In this document: one piece after another, positions 1-8,043 of the stretch
How the letters are laid out: each line of letters opens with the position of its first letter
How positions within the stretch are numbered: the first letter of the stretch is position 1
NCBI GenBank assembly: GCA_017616165.1
Contig: JAFZYR010000013.1
Location: forward strand, 1-64,000
Direction of reading: 5' to 3'
DNA from: Treponema sp.
GTDB taxonomy: Bacteria > Spirochaetota > Spirochaetia > Treponematales > Treponemataceae
Length of the DNA stretch: 64,000 bases
Made by a program: the position numbers and the translations under genes
Notes under the pieces: generated by a model
Seen by the model: the letters and a program-made list of their open reading frames with translations, nothing else
Told to the model about the DNA's origin: nothing
Databases searched by the model: none

Positions 1-527
1 ACCGTGATACAAGCGGAGTTATGATGTTTGCACTTTCTCAAGCTGCACAGAAAAAGATTATGTACGGCTGTCATAAAATTGTTACTGAACGGTTGTACCA
101 CGCGCTTGCAGAAGTACCACGGGCTAACAGTAAGTTTCCGCCACTGCCGGAACCGAATGAAGGGTGGATAAAGGATGACCTTTCGTTTAATAAGCATCAT
201 GTGGGGTATGTGAAGAGGGATGGTGAAGGTGGCCCTTCGAGAGCCTCAGGGACCACGGTGGCAAGGACACATTATAAAATCATAAAGCAGGGGAGCCGCT
301 ACGCTTTGTTTGAGCTTTCGCTGGATACAGGTAAGAAGAATCAGATACGTGCGCACCTTGCAGCTTACGGGTACCCGCTGGCAGGTGATAAGGAACACCG
401 GGCGCATAACGACCCATTCAACCGTTTATGTCTGCATGCCTGCTCGCTGGAGTTTACTCATCCGTTTACGCATGAAACAATGAAGTTTGAAGTCCCGGAG
501 CCTAAAGAATGGGAATTGAGAGTGTAA
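1..527 (+). CDS. RluA-family pseudouridine synthase, 3' part (gene starts before the window)
   Basis: The reading frame is open to the left edge. Its first residues, R-D-T-S-G-V, match the catalytic loop (HRLDRDTSG) of RluA/RluC/RluD-type 23S rRNA or tRNA pseudouridine synthases, so the catalytic Asp probably lies just outside the window. An ATG at 21 is internal, not the start. The conserved C-terminal motifs follow: G-K-K-N-Q-I-R-A-H-L near residue 107 of the visible part and Y-P-L-A-G-D-K. A 28-bp REP-like palindrome (231-258) sits in frame and encodes G-G-P-S-R-A-S-G, probably in a surface loop. The family is clear; which RNA and uridine it modifies cannot be told. Confidence 0.85.
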   Translation, partial: RDTSGVMMFALSQAAQKKIMYGCHKIVTERLYHALAEVPRANSKFPPLPEPNEGWIKDDLSFNKHHVGYVKRDGEGGPSRASGTTVARTHYKIIKQGSRYALFELSLDTGKKNQIRAHLAAYGYPLAGDKEHRAHNDPFNRLCLHACSLEFTHPFTHETMKFEVPEPKEWELRV

Positions 528-881
528 TTACGTGCAATCTGGTTTAATATGAAAATTTGCATGTAATTAGAAGAAGTTTTTTTTATCTTTTACGTGCATA
601 TTGCCTGGAAATCGTAATTTGCACGTAGGGTAAACCTGGATATTTTTTTTAGTTACGTGCGTTTTTTTGTTTTGGAGAGAATTGCACGTAGTCCATTTTA
701 TTAACATGTTTTTGTTTACGTGCGTTTGATGCAAAACAAGAATTATGCACGTAAGCAAAAAGAAATCCATGAAAAAGTTTACGTGCGTTTTGAGACAAAG
801 TGAGAAATTTGCACGTAAGTCACAAAAGATCATGTAATTCATTACGTGCATTTTTGACCATATTTCTTGAAATGCACGTAA
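528..881. repeat. Array of twelve 9-bp motifs in alternating orientation, 63-bp period
   Basis: Motif TTACGTGC(A/G) starts at 528, 590, 653, 716, 779 and 842. Its inverse TGCACGTAA (minor variants) starts at 558, 620, 683, 746, 810 and 873. Same-orientation copies are 62-63 bp apart, and consecutive copies 30-33 bp apart, close to three helical turns. The eleven spacers (21-22 bp inside a TTACGTGC...GCACGTAA pair, 23-24 bp between pairs) share no clear sequence beyond being AT-rich. The array begins directly after the RluA-family stop codon and ends about 45 bp before the -10 box of pflA. No convincing gene overlaps it; the open frame 567-851 arises because the period is a multiple of three. 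Function unknown: RNA hairpins and a phased protein-binding array are both possible. Confidence 0.9.
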
Positions 882-924
882 TCAGAATAATTACTTACAA
901 CTAGCGTCTAAGAGTCAATTACTG

Positions 925-930
925 TATAAT
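925..930 (+). promoter_or_regulatory. Candidate -10 box of pflA
   Basis: TATAAT lies 26 bp before the pflA start, with a good ribosome site (AAGAAGAGG, 942-950). The -35 element (TAGCGT, 902-907, 17-bp spacer) is weak. Confidence 0.4.
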
Positions 931-956
931 TAGAAAATAACAAGAAGAGGTTTTAT

Positions 957-1703
957 ATGAAAGGTTATATCCACCAGTTAGAAAGTTTTGGATGCGCAGA
1001 CGGTCCTGGAAGTCGTTTTATTATATTTTTTGCAGGCTGTCCTTTGCGCTGTCTTTACTGCCACAATCCCGATACCTGGAAGATGACAGACGGAAAGCAG
1101 TACACTGTAGAAGAGCTCCTTGCCGAAGCAGAAACCTGTCGTGCTTACTGGGGTAAAAAGGGCGGCATTACAGTTAGCGGCGGCGAACCTTTGTTCCAGC
1201 TGGACTTTTTGATTGAGCTCCTGACGGAATGTAAAAAGCGCGGAATTAATACCTGTATAGATACCTCTGGTGCAACCTTTACAAAAGAAGGTGAGTGGTT
1301 TGAAAAATTCAAAAAGCTTATGGAAGTAACAGACCTTCTTCTTATGGACATCAAACACATAAACGAAGAAGAACACATAAAGCTCACCGGCCAGAGCGGA
1401 AAAAATATCCGTGAAATGTTTGCATATCTTGATGAAATTAAAAAGCCAATCTGGATCCGCCACGTGCTTGTTCCTGGTATTACAGATAACGATGAATATC
1501 TTACTCAGACACGCGATTTTATCCGCACACTCAGTAATGTAGAACGTGTAGAGATTCTTCCATATCATGGTCTAGGTGCTATGAAATACAAAGACCTTGG
1601 CATTGATTATCCTCTTAAGGATCTGGACAGCCCGACTGTTGAACGCGTGGCTAATGCAAAGAAGATTCTTGAGTGTGATAAGTATACTAAGTGGGAATCC
1701 TGA
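957..1703 (+). CDS. pflA: Pyruvate formate-lyase activating enzyme
   Basis: 248-residue radical SAM enzyme that installs the glycyl radical on pyruvate formate-lyase in anaerobic metabolism. Cys28, Cys32 and Cys35 form the C-x3-C-x2-C site for the 4Fe-4S cluster (F-A-G-C-P-L-R-C-L-Y-C-H-N), followed by an S-G-G-E-P SAM-binding motif around residue 80. Length and the D-G-P-G-x-R N-terminus are typical of PflA. The start has a purine-rich ribosome site 7 bp upstream. No pflB lies in the window, so the target is encoded elsewhere. A REP-like palindrome begins 6 bp after the stop and may serve as a 3' stem-loop. Confidence 0.93.
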   Translation: MKGYIHQLESFGCADGPGSRFIIFFAGCPLRCLYCHNPDTWKMTDGKQYTVEELLAEAETCRAYWGKKGGITVSGGEPLFQLDFLIELLTECKKRGINTCIDTSGATFTKEGEWFEKFKKLMEVTDLLLMDIKHINEEEHIKLTGQSGKNIREMFAYLDEIKKPIWIRHVLVPGITDNDEYLTQTRDFIRTLSNVERVEILPYHGLGAMKYKDLGIDYPLKDLDSPTVERVANAKKILECDKYTKWES

Positions 1704-1708
1704 TATTA

Positions 1709-1796
1709 CGTCATTGCGAGCGCAGCGCGGCAATCCACATATGAGAATGCCTTCTTGTCTGTGGATTGCCGCGTCGCTTTGCTCCTCGCAATGACG
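1709..1796. repeat. REP-like palindrome, CGTCATTGCGAG...GCAATCC family, paired inverted copies
   Basis: Two inverted copies face each other: CGTCATTGCGAG...GCAATCCAC (1709-1738) and GTGGATTGCC...CTCGCAATGACG (1761-1796), able to form one long stem with a ~22-nt loop. The same family recurs at 41077, 42113, 45742 and 55563, always between genes. Confidence 0.85.
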
Positions 1797-1801
1797 ATGA
1801 G

Positions 1802-1830
1802 TTTACTATTCACGTTATTTTCTATATAAT
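1802..1830 (+). promoter_or_regulatory. Promoter of gatB
   Basis: TTTACT (1802-1807), 17-bp spacer, TATAAT (1825-1830), 32 bp before the gatB ATG; ribosome site AGAGG at 1851-1855. Confidence 0.55.
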
Positions 1831-1862
1831 ACACGCATTGTACAAAAAAAAGAGGTCATCAA

Positions 1863-3395
1863 ATGATTGATAAGTGGGAAATTGTAATTGGTTGCGAAAT
1901 TCATACACAGCTTTTGACTAAGACTAAGGCTTTTTGTGCCTGTGAAAATAGATACGGCGGAATGCCTGACACTCGTGTTTGTCCTGTTTGTCTTGGACTT
2001 CCTGGTGCGATGCCGCGCATTTCTAAGGGCTATGTAGAGCTTGGTGCAGTTGCAGGACAGGCTTTGAACTGTAACATTGCACGCTATACAAAATTTGACC
2101 GCAAGCATTATTTTTATCCTGACCTTGCAAAGGGATATCAGATTACTCAGTATGATATTCCGCTTTGTACAGACGGTTATGTTGACCTTCCGCTTACTCA
2201 CTATCCAAAGGATGAACAGCCGGGTGGTGCTAAGTGCCGCGAAAAGAACTTCAAGGGCGATGACTGTATTATCGATGGAAAATACCGCCGTGTTCGCGTA
2301 GAAAGAATCCACCTTGAAGAGGACGTAGGTAAGTCTCTCCACCTTCAGGGTGCACACTCTTATATTGACTACAACCGCTGTGGTACTCCTCTTATAGAAA
2401 TTGTAACTAAGCCTGATATGACGTCGCCGGAAGAAGCAGCCCTCTTTATGCAGACTGTTCAGGAAATTCTTCGTTATGTAAAAGTAACTAACGGTAACCT
2501 TGAAGAAGGTAACATGCGCTGTGATGCCAATATCAACCTCAATGTTTGGGAAGACGGAAAGCTCTGGCACACTCCAATTTCGGAAATCAAGAACTTGAAC
2601 TCTTTCCAGAAGATTAAGGATGCCTGTACTTACGAAGCCCAGCGTCAGCTTAAGGAGTTCCAGGAAGACAGACAGGAATTTAATCCTGGTTTTAAGGTTA
2701 CTATGGGTTGGGACGAAGACAAGGGACAGACTGTTGTTCAGCGTACTAAGAACTCTTTTGTTGATTACCGCTTTGTTGTTGAACCTGATATCAAGCCGTT
2801 TACTGTAAGCGAAGAGCTTATTGCTGCTGCTAAAGAAGCTGTTGGTGAACTTCCTGAAGCTAAACGCGTACGCTACAAGGCTCAGTACGGAATGAGCGAC
2901 TTTGACGTAGAAACCATTACAAGCTCTAAGGACCTTGCTATGTTCTTTGAAGAGGCTGCTAAACAGTCAAAGAATCCTAAGCGTGCCGTAAACCTTATTC
3001 TTGCAGAGCTGCTTGCAGTTTTGAATGAGAAAAAACAGACTATTAATGATGTTTCTATAACACCGGCACATATTGCACAGCTTGCCGATGCTCTTGAAGA
3101 TCAGAAAATTACTTCAAAGCAGGGTAAGGAAGTATTTGCCGAGATGCTTGCCTCTAACAAAATGCCTTCTGACATCATAAAAGAGAAGGGTATGGAGGTT
3201 GTAAGCGACGCCGGTGCAATCGAAAAGCTTGTACAGGACGTAATTGCTGCAAATCCTAAGGCTGTAGAAGATTATAAGGGCGGAAAAACCAATGTAGTAG
3301 GCTGGCTTATGGGTCAGGTTATGAAAATGAGCCAGGGAAAAGCCAATCCAAAGCAGGCAACAGAGCTGTTGAACAAGCAGCTTGCAGCTTTGTAG
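1863..3395 (+). CDS. gatB: Asp-tRNA(Asn)/Glu-tRNA(Gln) amidotransferase subunit B
   Basis: 510 residues. GatB binds misacylated tRNA and, with GatA and GatC, converts Glu-tRNA(Gln) or Asp-tRNA(Asn) to the amidated form using glutamine as nitrogen donor. The N-terminus (W-E-I-V-I-G-C-E-I-H-T-Q-L) and the cysteine-rich zinc region (C-x-C near residue 27, C-P-V-C-L-G-L-P-G near 42) are diagnostic. The C-terminal YqeY-like tail ends with G-W-L-M-G-Q-V-M-K. gatA and gatC are not in the window. Full length for the family. The gene stands alone with its own promoter and lacks the AAAGAN attenuator seen at the other glutamine-dependent genes. Confidence 0.95.
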   Translation: MIDKWEIVIGCEIHTQLLTKTKAFCACENRYGGMPDTRVCPVCLGLPGAMPRISKGYVELGAVAGQALNCNIARYTKFDRKHYFYPDLAKGYQITQYDIPLCTDGYVDLPLTHYPKDEQPGGAKCREKNFKGDDCIIDGKYRRVRVERIHLEEDVGKSLHLQGAHSYIDYNRCGTPLIEIVTKPDMTSPEEAALFMQTVQEILRYVKVTNGNLEEGNMRCDANINLNVWEDGKLWHTPISEIKNLNSFQKIKDACTYEAQRQLKEFQEDRQEFNPGFKVTMGWDEDKGQTVVQRTKNSFVDYRFVVEPDIKPFTVSEELIAAAKEAVGELPEAKRVRYKAQYGMSDFDVETITSSKDLAMFFEEAAKQSKNPKRAVNLILAELLAVLNEKKQTINDVSITPAHIAQLADALEDQKITSKQGKEVFAEMLASNKMPSDIIKEKGMEVVSDAGAIEKLVQDVIAANPKAVEDYKGGKTNVVGWLMGQVMKMSQGKANPKQATELLNKQLAAL

Positions 3396-3480
3396 ATTCC
3401 TTTTCTAAGAATTTTCTCAGAAATTTCAAAAGTTAATCGTTTAACAGTCGAAAATTTATGAGAAATTTATCATTTTTTTT

Positions 3481-3509
3481 TTGCAAATTTCAGGCTTATG
3501 GTTTACAAT
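3481..3509 (+). promoter_or_regulatory. Promoter of the sugar-binding protein gene
   Basis: TTGCAA (3481-3486), 17-bp spacer, TACAAT (3504-3509). The leader carries a small stem-loop TAGGGA-GTTT-TCCCTA around 3519-3534 and a strong ribosome site (AGAGGAAAGG) before the ATG at 3568. The rest of the 3396-3480 gap is AT-rich with only a weak dyad. Confidence 0.5.
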
Positions 3510-3567
3510 GTATATAAATAGGGAGTTTTCCCTAGTTAAAAAAAACTTATAAAAAGAGGAAAGGAAA

Positions 3568-4917
3568 ATGAAAAAAATTCTTTCAGTTATGTGCGCTCTT
3601 TTGGTAGCTGCATCTATGTTCGGTGCTGCTAAGAAAGACGGCAAAGTAACCATTAACCTCTATGCATTCACAAATGAGGTTCCTGGTATGGTTGAGAAAT
3701 ACGTTAAGGCTAAGTATCCAAACGTAGATCTTAAGGTAAACATCACTGCTACAACTAACGGTGAATATCAGCCAGTACTCGATGCTGCTATGGCTAACGG
3801 TTTGGTAGATATGTTTGCTGCTGAATCAGCTTTCGTTCAGAAGTATACAAAGGGTTCTGCCTCTGACAACTCTGCTGAATACAAGAAAGATCTTGGTATT
3901 AAGGTAGACAAGCTCGTTAAAGATGCTGGTATCGCTGAATATACAATTGATATCGGTAAGAACCAGAAAGGTCAGATTGTAGGTCTCGGATATCAGGCTA
4001 CTGGTGGTGCTTTCATCTACAACCGCACTGTTGCTAAGACAGTATTCGGTTCAGATGATCCAAAAGCTGTAAGCGCTGCTATTGGTGGTGGTACACAGTC
4101 TTGGACAAAGTTCTGGGAAGCTGCTAAGAAGTGTGCTGACAAGAATGTAGCTATCGTTTCTGGTGACGGTGACGTATGGCACGCTATTGAAAACTCTTCT
4201 GCTAAGGGTTGGATCAACGATGATGATGAACTCTACATCGACCCAGCTCGTGAAGCTTTCTTCGATGTATCAAAGAACCTCTGGGACAACGGTTGGTCTA
4301 ACAAGACACAGGACTGGACAGACGCTTGGTATGCTGATATGGCTGAACTCGGAGAAAAACCAGTTCTTGGTTTCTTCGGACCAGCTTGGCTCATCAACTA
4401 TGTAATGGCTGGAAATGCTAAAGACACATACGGTGATTGGGCTGTTACTGACTCTCCAGTAGGATTCTTCTGGGGTGGTACATGGGTACTCGCTACAAAG
4501 AAGGCTGCTGCTAACAAGGAAAAGAAGGCAATCATCGCTGACATCATTCAGTGGATTACTCTCGATTCTTCTAACTCTGGTCTCCTCTACTCTTGGGCTA
4601 ACGGTACATACTGCTACACATACAACAAGGGTGATGATCCAACTGTAAACACAAAGGATGCTGTTTCTTCTTCTGTAGTAATGGCTAAGTCTAACGGTAA
4701 GCTTGACTTCCTTAAGGGTCAGGATATGTTCGACTACTTCGTACCAGCTGGAAAGTATGCTTCTGGTAAGAACCTTACAGAATACGATGAAACAATCAAC
4801 AGCTACTATCGTGACGCTGTTCGCTCATACGTAACTGGACAGAAGTCTAAAGCTGACGCTATCAAAGACTTCAAGAAGAAGGTACTTGACGAACTCGAAA
4901 TCGAAAGCGCTAACTAA
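3568..4917 (+). CDS. ABC transporter extracellular sugar-binding protein (family 1)
   Basis: 449 residues. A signal peptide (basic M-K-K, hydrophobic core to about residue 20, cleavage near S-M-F-G-A) precedes a family 1 solute-binding fold. There is no lipobox cysteine, so the mature protein is probably periplasmic and free, unlike the lipoprotein at 39376. Codon choice is strongly biased (GCT, AAG, GGT repeatedly), as expected for an abundant protein. It is followed by two permease genes of the carbohydrate uptake class, with a stem-loop in between that could reduce permease expression. No ATPase gene is present, so a shared MsmX/UgpC-type ATPase encoded elsewhere is likely. Substrate unknown; a sugar or oligosaccharide is inferred. 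Confidence 0.85.
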   Translation: MKKILSVMCALLVAASMFGAAKKDGKVTINLYAFTNEVPGMVEKYVKAKYPNVDLKVNITATTNGEYQPVLDAAMANGLVDMFAAESAFVQKYTKGSASDNSAEYKKDLGIKVDKLVKDAGIAEYTIDIGKNQKGQIVGLGYQATGGAFIYNRTVAKTVFGSDDPKAVSAAIGGGTQSWTKFWEAAKKCADKNVAIVSGDGDVWHAIENSSAKGWINDDDELYIDPAREAFFDVSKNLWDNGWSNKTQDWTDAWYADMAELGEKPVLGFFGPAWLINYVMAGNAKDTYGDWAVTDSPVGFFWGGTWVLATKKAAANKEKKAIIADIIQWITLDSSNSGLLYSWANGTYCYTYNKGDDPTVNTKDAVSSSVVMAKSNGKLDFLKGQDMFDYFVPAGKYASGKNLTEYDETINSYYRDAVRSYVTGQKSKADAIKDFKKKVLDELEIESAN

Positions 4918-4947
4918 TTGTTTTGTTAAGCATTCGTAAATAACATG

Positions 4948-4977
4948 CAGGGCTGTTGAAAGACAGCCCTGTTTTGT
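4948..4977 (+). terminator. Stem-loop between binding protein and permease genes
   Basis: CAGGGCTGT (4948-4956), loop TGAAAG, ACAGCCCTG (4963-4971), then TTTTGT. The broken U-tract suggests partial termination or mRNA 3'-end protection, giving more binding protein than permease. Confidence 0.7.
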
Positions 4978-5044
4978 ACTTGCACGTTTGTGCAGTTATA
5001 AAAAAAGTTTTTATTTTTTAATTTTTTGTATTGGGGTGACCAAC

Positions 5045-6112
5045 ATGAAGAAAAAAGGAGAAGCCGGTGCTTCTGCCACAACAGAAACACAGCTGGTGTC
5101 CACTATAGCAAAAAGGAAAAAAATCAGTTACGCTAAGTATGGTTACATATTCAGCATTCCTTTTATTGTTGCATATTTAATCTTTCATTTTTATCCAACA
5201 ATTTATACTGCAATTATTGGTTTTACAAACCTTAAGGGTATGGCAAAAACCTGGAAGTTCCTTGCATTTAATAAGCTTTTTGATAATTACAAAAAGGTAT
5301 TCGAAATGGGAACCTTCCGTATTGCCTTTGCAAATACTGTAAAGATTTGGGTTTGTAACTTTATTCCACAGATGATTCTGGCACTTTTGCTTGCTGCCTG
5401 GTTTACTAATCGTCGTGTTAGGATTCCTGGACAGGGCGCATTTAAAGTGCTTTTCTATATGCCAAATATCATTACAGCTGCTACTGTAGCTATTTTGTTC
5501 CAGAACCTCTTTGGTTTCCCAATGGGACCTGTAAATGATTTGCTTAAGTCCCTGCACATTACCAACGAATCAATATACTTCCTGCAGAATAAGTCAATTG
5601 CACAGGGAATTATCATGTTTATCCAGACCTGGATGTGGTACGGATATACAATGATTATCATTATTTCCGGTGTACTTGGTATTGATACCGAGATTTTTGA
5701 AGCTGCAGATATTGACGGTGCTAACGGCTGGCAGGTATTCTGGAAAATCACTATTCCAAGCATCCGCACAATCATGCTCTTTACTCTTATTCAGAGCTTG
5801 ATCGGTGGTTTGAACATGTTCGATATTCCAAACCTCTTTGTTCCAAACAGTGGTCCGGATGATGCAACTCTTACTGTTGCTGTACTTATTAACCGTATTG
5901 CCTTCCGTGGAACTCACTTGTACGCAAGAGCTTCTGCTATGAGTATGATCCTCTTTATTATCATCGTAATTTGTTCTGCAATTATCTTCTTTATAATGCG
6001 TGATAAGGACGAAGTTGCCCTTGAAAAGATGCGCAAGAAGGAAGCTAAAGAAAGAAAGCTTGCTTATAAGGCAGAAAAACTTGCTGCAAAAGGTCAAAAG
6101 GAGATAAAGTAA
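5045..6112 (+). CDS. Carbohydrate ABC transporter permease, MalF type
   Basis: 355 residues from the ATG at 5045. That start is preferred over in-frame codons further upstream because GGGGTG lies 8 bp before it and the upstream residues look like read-through of the intergenic region. A ~45-residue cytoplasmic lead is followed by six hydrophobic segments. The EAA loop that docks the ATPase is near residue 218 (E-A-A-D-I-D-G-A-N-G-W-Q). The C-terminus is a highly charged Lys/Glu tail. It overlaps nothing, and the partner permease begins 2 bp after the stop. It forms the inner-membrane channel with the next gene. Confidence 0.88.
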   Translation: MKKKGEAGASATTETQLVSTIAKRKKISYAKYGYIFSIPFIVAYLIFHFYPTIYTAIIGFTNLKGMAKTWKFLAFNKLFDNYKKVFEMGTFRIAFANTVKIWVCNFIPQMILALLLAAWFTNRRVRIPGQGAFKVLFYMPNIITAATVAILFQNLFGFPMGPVNDLLKSLHITNESIYFLQNKSIAQGIIMFIQTWMWYGYTMIIIISGVLGIDTEIFEAADIDGANGWQVFWKITIPSIRTIMLFTLIQSLIGGLNMFDIPNLFVPNSGPDDATLTVAVLINRIAFRGTHLYARASAMSMILFIIIVICSAIIFFIMRDKDEVALEKMRKKEAKERKLAYKAEKLAAKGQKEIK

Positions 6113-6113
6113 A

Positions 6114-6959
6114 ATGGCTAATAATAATAAGACAGTTTCAATATTTAAAACACTTGTTCTGATTGTTTGTATTATACTTGCAATTTTGAGCTTATGGCCT
6201 TTTATAATTATGATTATAAACTCTACTCGCTCTACAAACCAGATTCAGCAGCATGCCATTTCGCTCATTCCTTCAAAGTACTTTTTCAATAACATCAAGA
6301 TTCTTGATAATGGTACTTTCAATGCCGGTATTGGTTTTATGAACTCCTTCATAGTTTCTGTTGGTGTAACAATTCTTACACTTTACTTTTCTACACTTAC
6401 AGCCTATGGTCTTGTAATGTATGAATGGAAGCTTAAGAAGGCCTTCTTTGCCTTTATCATGGCAGTTATGATGATTCCTGCAACCCTTACTGTAATTGGT
6501 TTTTACCAGATGATTTATAAGGTAGGACTTGTAAATAAGCTGTTTGTACTTATTCTTCCGGCTATTGCTTCGCCGGCCATGGTATTCTTTATGCGACAGT
6601 ATATGAAGCCTTCGGTACATCCTTCTCTGGTAGAATCTGCACGTATTGACGGTTCAAAGGAATTCTATACCTTCAATGTAATTGTACTTCCAATCATGAA
6701 GCCTGCTATTGCTACACAGGCAATCTTTACCTTTGTAACTAGCTGGAACAACCTCTTCATTCCATCGGTTGTACTTACACAGAAAGAGCATTTTACTCTT
6801 CCTATCATGATTTCACAGCTTAATGGTGATATTTACAAGCGTGAGCACGGTTCTATTTACGTAGCACTTACTCTTACAGCTTTGCCACTTATCATCGTAT
6901 ACTTTATCCTTTCTAAGTACATCGTTGCCGGTGTTGCAATGGGTTCTGTAAAGGGATAA
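6114..6959 (+). CDS. Carbohydrate ABC transporter permease, MalG type
   Basis: 281 residues with six predicted membrane segments. The EAA-type motif is E-S-A-R-I-D-G-S-K-E-F near residue 170, and the end V-A-G-V-A-M-G-S-V-K-G is characteristic of MalG-like CUT1 permeases. It starts one base after the MalF-type stop codon, so the two are translationally coupled. Two stem-loops follow directly. Together with the protein at 3568 it makes an importer lacking only the ATPase. Confidence 0.88.
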   Translation: MANNNKTVSIFKTLVLIVCIILAILSLWPFIIMIINSTRSTNQIQQHAISLIPSKYFFNNIKILDNGTFNAGIGFMNSFIVSVGVTILTLYFSTLTAYGLVMYEWKLKKAFFAFIMAVMMIPATLTVIGFYQMIYKVGLVNKLFVLILPAIASPAMVFFMRQYMKPSVHPSLVESARIDGSKEFYTFNVIVLPIMKPAIATQAIFTFVTSWNNLFIPSVVLTQKEHFTLPIMISQLNGDIYKREHGSIYVALTLTALPLIIVYFILSKYIVAGVAMGSVKG

Positions 6960-6973
6960 TAAATCCGTTGTTA

Positions 6974-7040
6974 TTCCCGTGCCAAGCACGGGAAGCATTT
7001 TCAAAAGGAGTTGTCAATATTTTGTGACAGCTCCTTTTTT
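6974..7040 (+). terminator. Two consecutive stem-loops ending the sugar importer operon
   Basis: First hairpin TTCCCGTGC-CAA-GCACGGGAA (6974-6994). Second: AAAGGAGTTGTCA (7004-7016) pairs with TGACAGCTCCTTT (from 7025) and runs into TTTTTT, a standard intrinsic terminator. Confidence 0.85.
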
Positions 7041-7059
7041 GTTTGCAGGGGGTGGGCAA

Positions 7060-7728
7060 ATGAATACAGACAATTCACAGCAAAACAATCTTGAAGCATT
7101 TCTTGAGTCTCTTGAAAAAGCAGACTGGCATGATATATGCAACAGCATAGTTTACGTGCGGTGCCCGGAAAAAATGGAGGTTCTGCGTAAGGCCGGCTTT
7201 GCGGTTGATCCGCGTAACGATGGGGTGCTGGCTTTGTGCTTTATAGATCATGGAGAAGGGCTTTCGTTTTATGTAATTGCTGCGGCTCATATCCGTGCTG
7301 ACAATATTTTTGTAAGTAAAGAAAATAAAGCTGCCTGTGTAATTTTACGTGCTGCTTCCATTCCTACAGCCTTGTGCTTAAAATCCGATTTTATTAATGC
7401 CGATGTAAACACCTATGAGGCCTATGTAAGCCAGATAGTAAAGCAGTATGAATACGGTCTTGATGATGCAATCAAAATGCGTAATATAACAGAGCTAGAC
7501 GGCTTTAGAAAACCGTTTTTCCCGGATGATATTGAGGTTCTGCTTCTGGCAAAAGGACTGGAACAGGAACGTGTTTTTGTAAGGGCCTGTAAATACGGGG
7601 AGGGCTGTCTGTACGGTCAGCTTCTGGATGAACCGGATCAGGACTTTGGTGTTCACAAGGATGAAGTTATTGACTTTATGGTGCTTGACAGGGAAGGCAC
7701 TCTTAGTACCGTACATTTAAAAAAATAA
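7060..7728 (+). CDS. Conserved-looking protein of unknown function
   Basis: 222 residues from the ATG at 7060, chosen because GGGGGTGGG lies just upstream; the upstream in-frame ATG at 6979 would start inside the preceding terminator region. I do not recognise a family. It is soluble and acidic, with no signal peptide or membrane segment. It has an alpha/beta look, with hydrophobic strands around residues 55-75 and 90-105 and a short C-terminal domain (about 150-222) rich in Asp and Glu. It lies alone between two terminators, converging on rpsU, so context gives no functional hint. Confidence 0.6.
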   Translation: MNTDNSQQNNLEAFLESLEKADWHDICNSIVYVRCPEKMEVLRKAGFAVDPRNDGVLALCFIDHGEGLSFYVIAAAHIRADNIFVSKENKAACVILRAASIPTALCLKSDFINADVNTYEAYVSQIVKQYEYGLDDAIKMRNITELDGFRKPFFPDDIEVLLLAKGLEQERVFVRACKYGEGCLYGQLLDEPDQDFGVHKDEVIDFMVLDREGTLSTVHLKK

Positions 7729-7729
7729 A

Positions 7730-7780
7730 AGGAGTGGCCCGGCCACTCCTTCTTAAAAAAGGATTAGTAATCCTTTTTTT
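7730..7780. terminator. Bidirectional terminators between the unknown gene and rpsU
   Basis: AAGGAGTGGCC/GGCCACTCCTT forms one perfect stem (about 7730-7752). AAAAAAGGAT-TAGTA-ATCCTTTTTT (7755-7779) forms a second that has U-tracts on both strands and overlaps the last codons of rpsU. Confidence 0.8.
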
Positions 7781-7970
7781 CTGTCTTACGTCTCTTGTTC
7801 AAAAGCTTGCGTTCAAGAGTTGTCTTCTTCTGATGAAGAGTTGCAGAAGGCTTTTCGAAGTATTCGCGCTTTTTGTATTCGCGGATGATTCCTTCTTTTT
7901 CAACCATGCGCTTAAAGCGTTTGATTGCTTTTTCAAGGTTTTCTGAATCATCAACCATGATAGTAGCCAT
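7764..7970 (-). CDS. rpsU: 30S ribosomal protein bS21
   Basis: 68 residues starting [15 protein letters not shown]. The family pattern ([11 protein letters not shown], then [13 protein letters not shown]) and the very basic C-terminus (R-K-L-L-N-K-R-R-K) are clear. bS21 sits near the anti-Shine-Dalgarno end of 16S rRNA and assists initiation. The start at 7970 is preferred over an upstream GTG because AGGAGG lies 11 bp before the ATG. Upstream, a TTGAAT-17-TAAAAT element is a possible promoter. Confidence 0.93.
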   Translation of the reverse strand: MATIMVDDSENLEKAIKRFKRMVEKEGIIREYKKREYFEKPSATLHQKKTTLERKLLNKRRKTEKKDY

Positions 7971-8043
7971 ATTAAATGTCACCTCCTGTTGCCCGGAAAT
8001 TCCGAAGACACGATAAATATTTTATAGAATTTTATGATTAAAT

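Noticed and set aside
567-851. 94-codon open frame on the minus strand across the repeat array
   Set aside because: It exists because the 63-bp period keeps frame; it has no ribosome site and its protein is just the repeat motif translated (T-H-V repeated).
528-881. CRISPR array or tandem-guide (TIGR-type) array
   Set aside because: Repeats are 9 bp and alternate in orientation, spacers are 21-24 bp, and no Cas or Nop-domain gene is nearby. The array is kept as unexplained, not assigned to these classes.
6979-7059. Longer N-terminus for the unknown protein at 7060
   Set aside because: The upstream ATG lies within the terminator stem-loops, and a strong ribosome site precedes the ATG at 7060.
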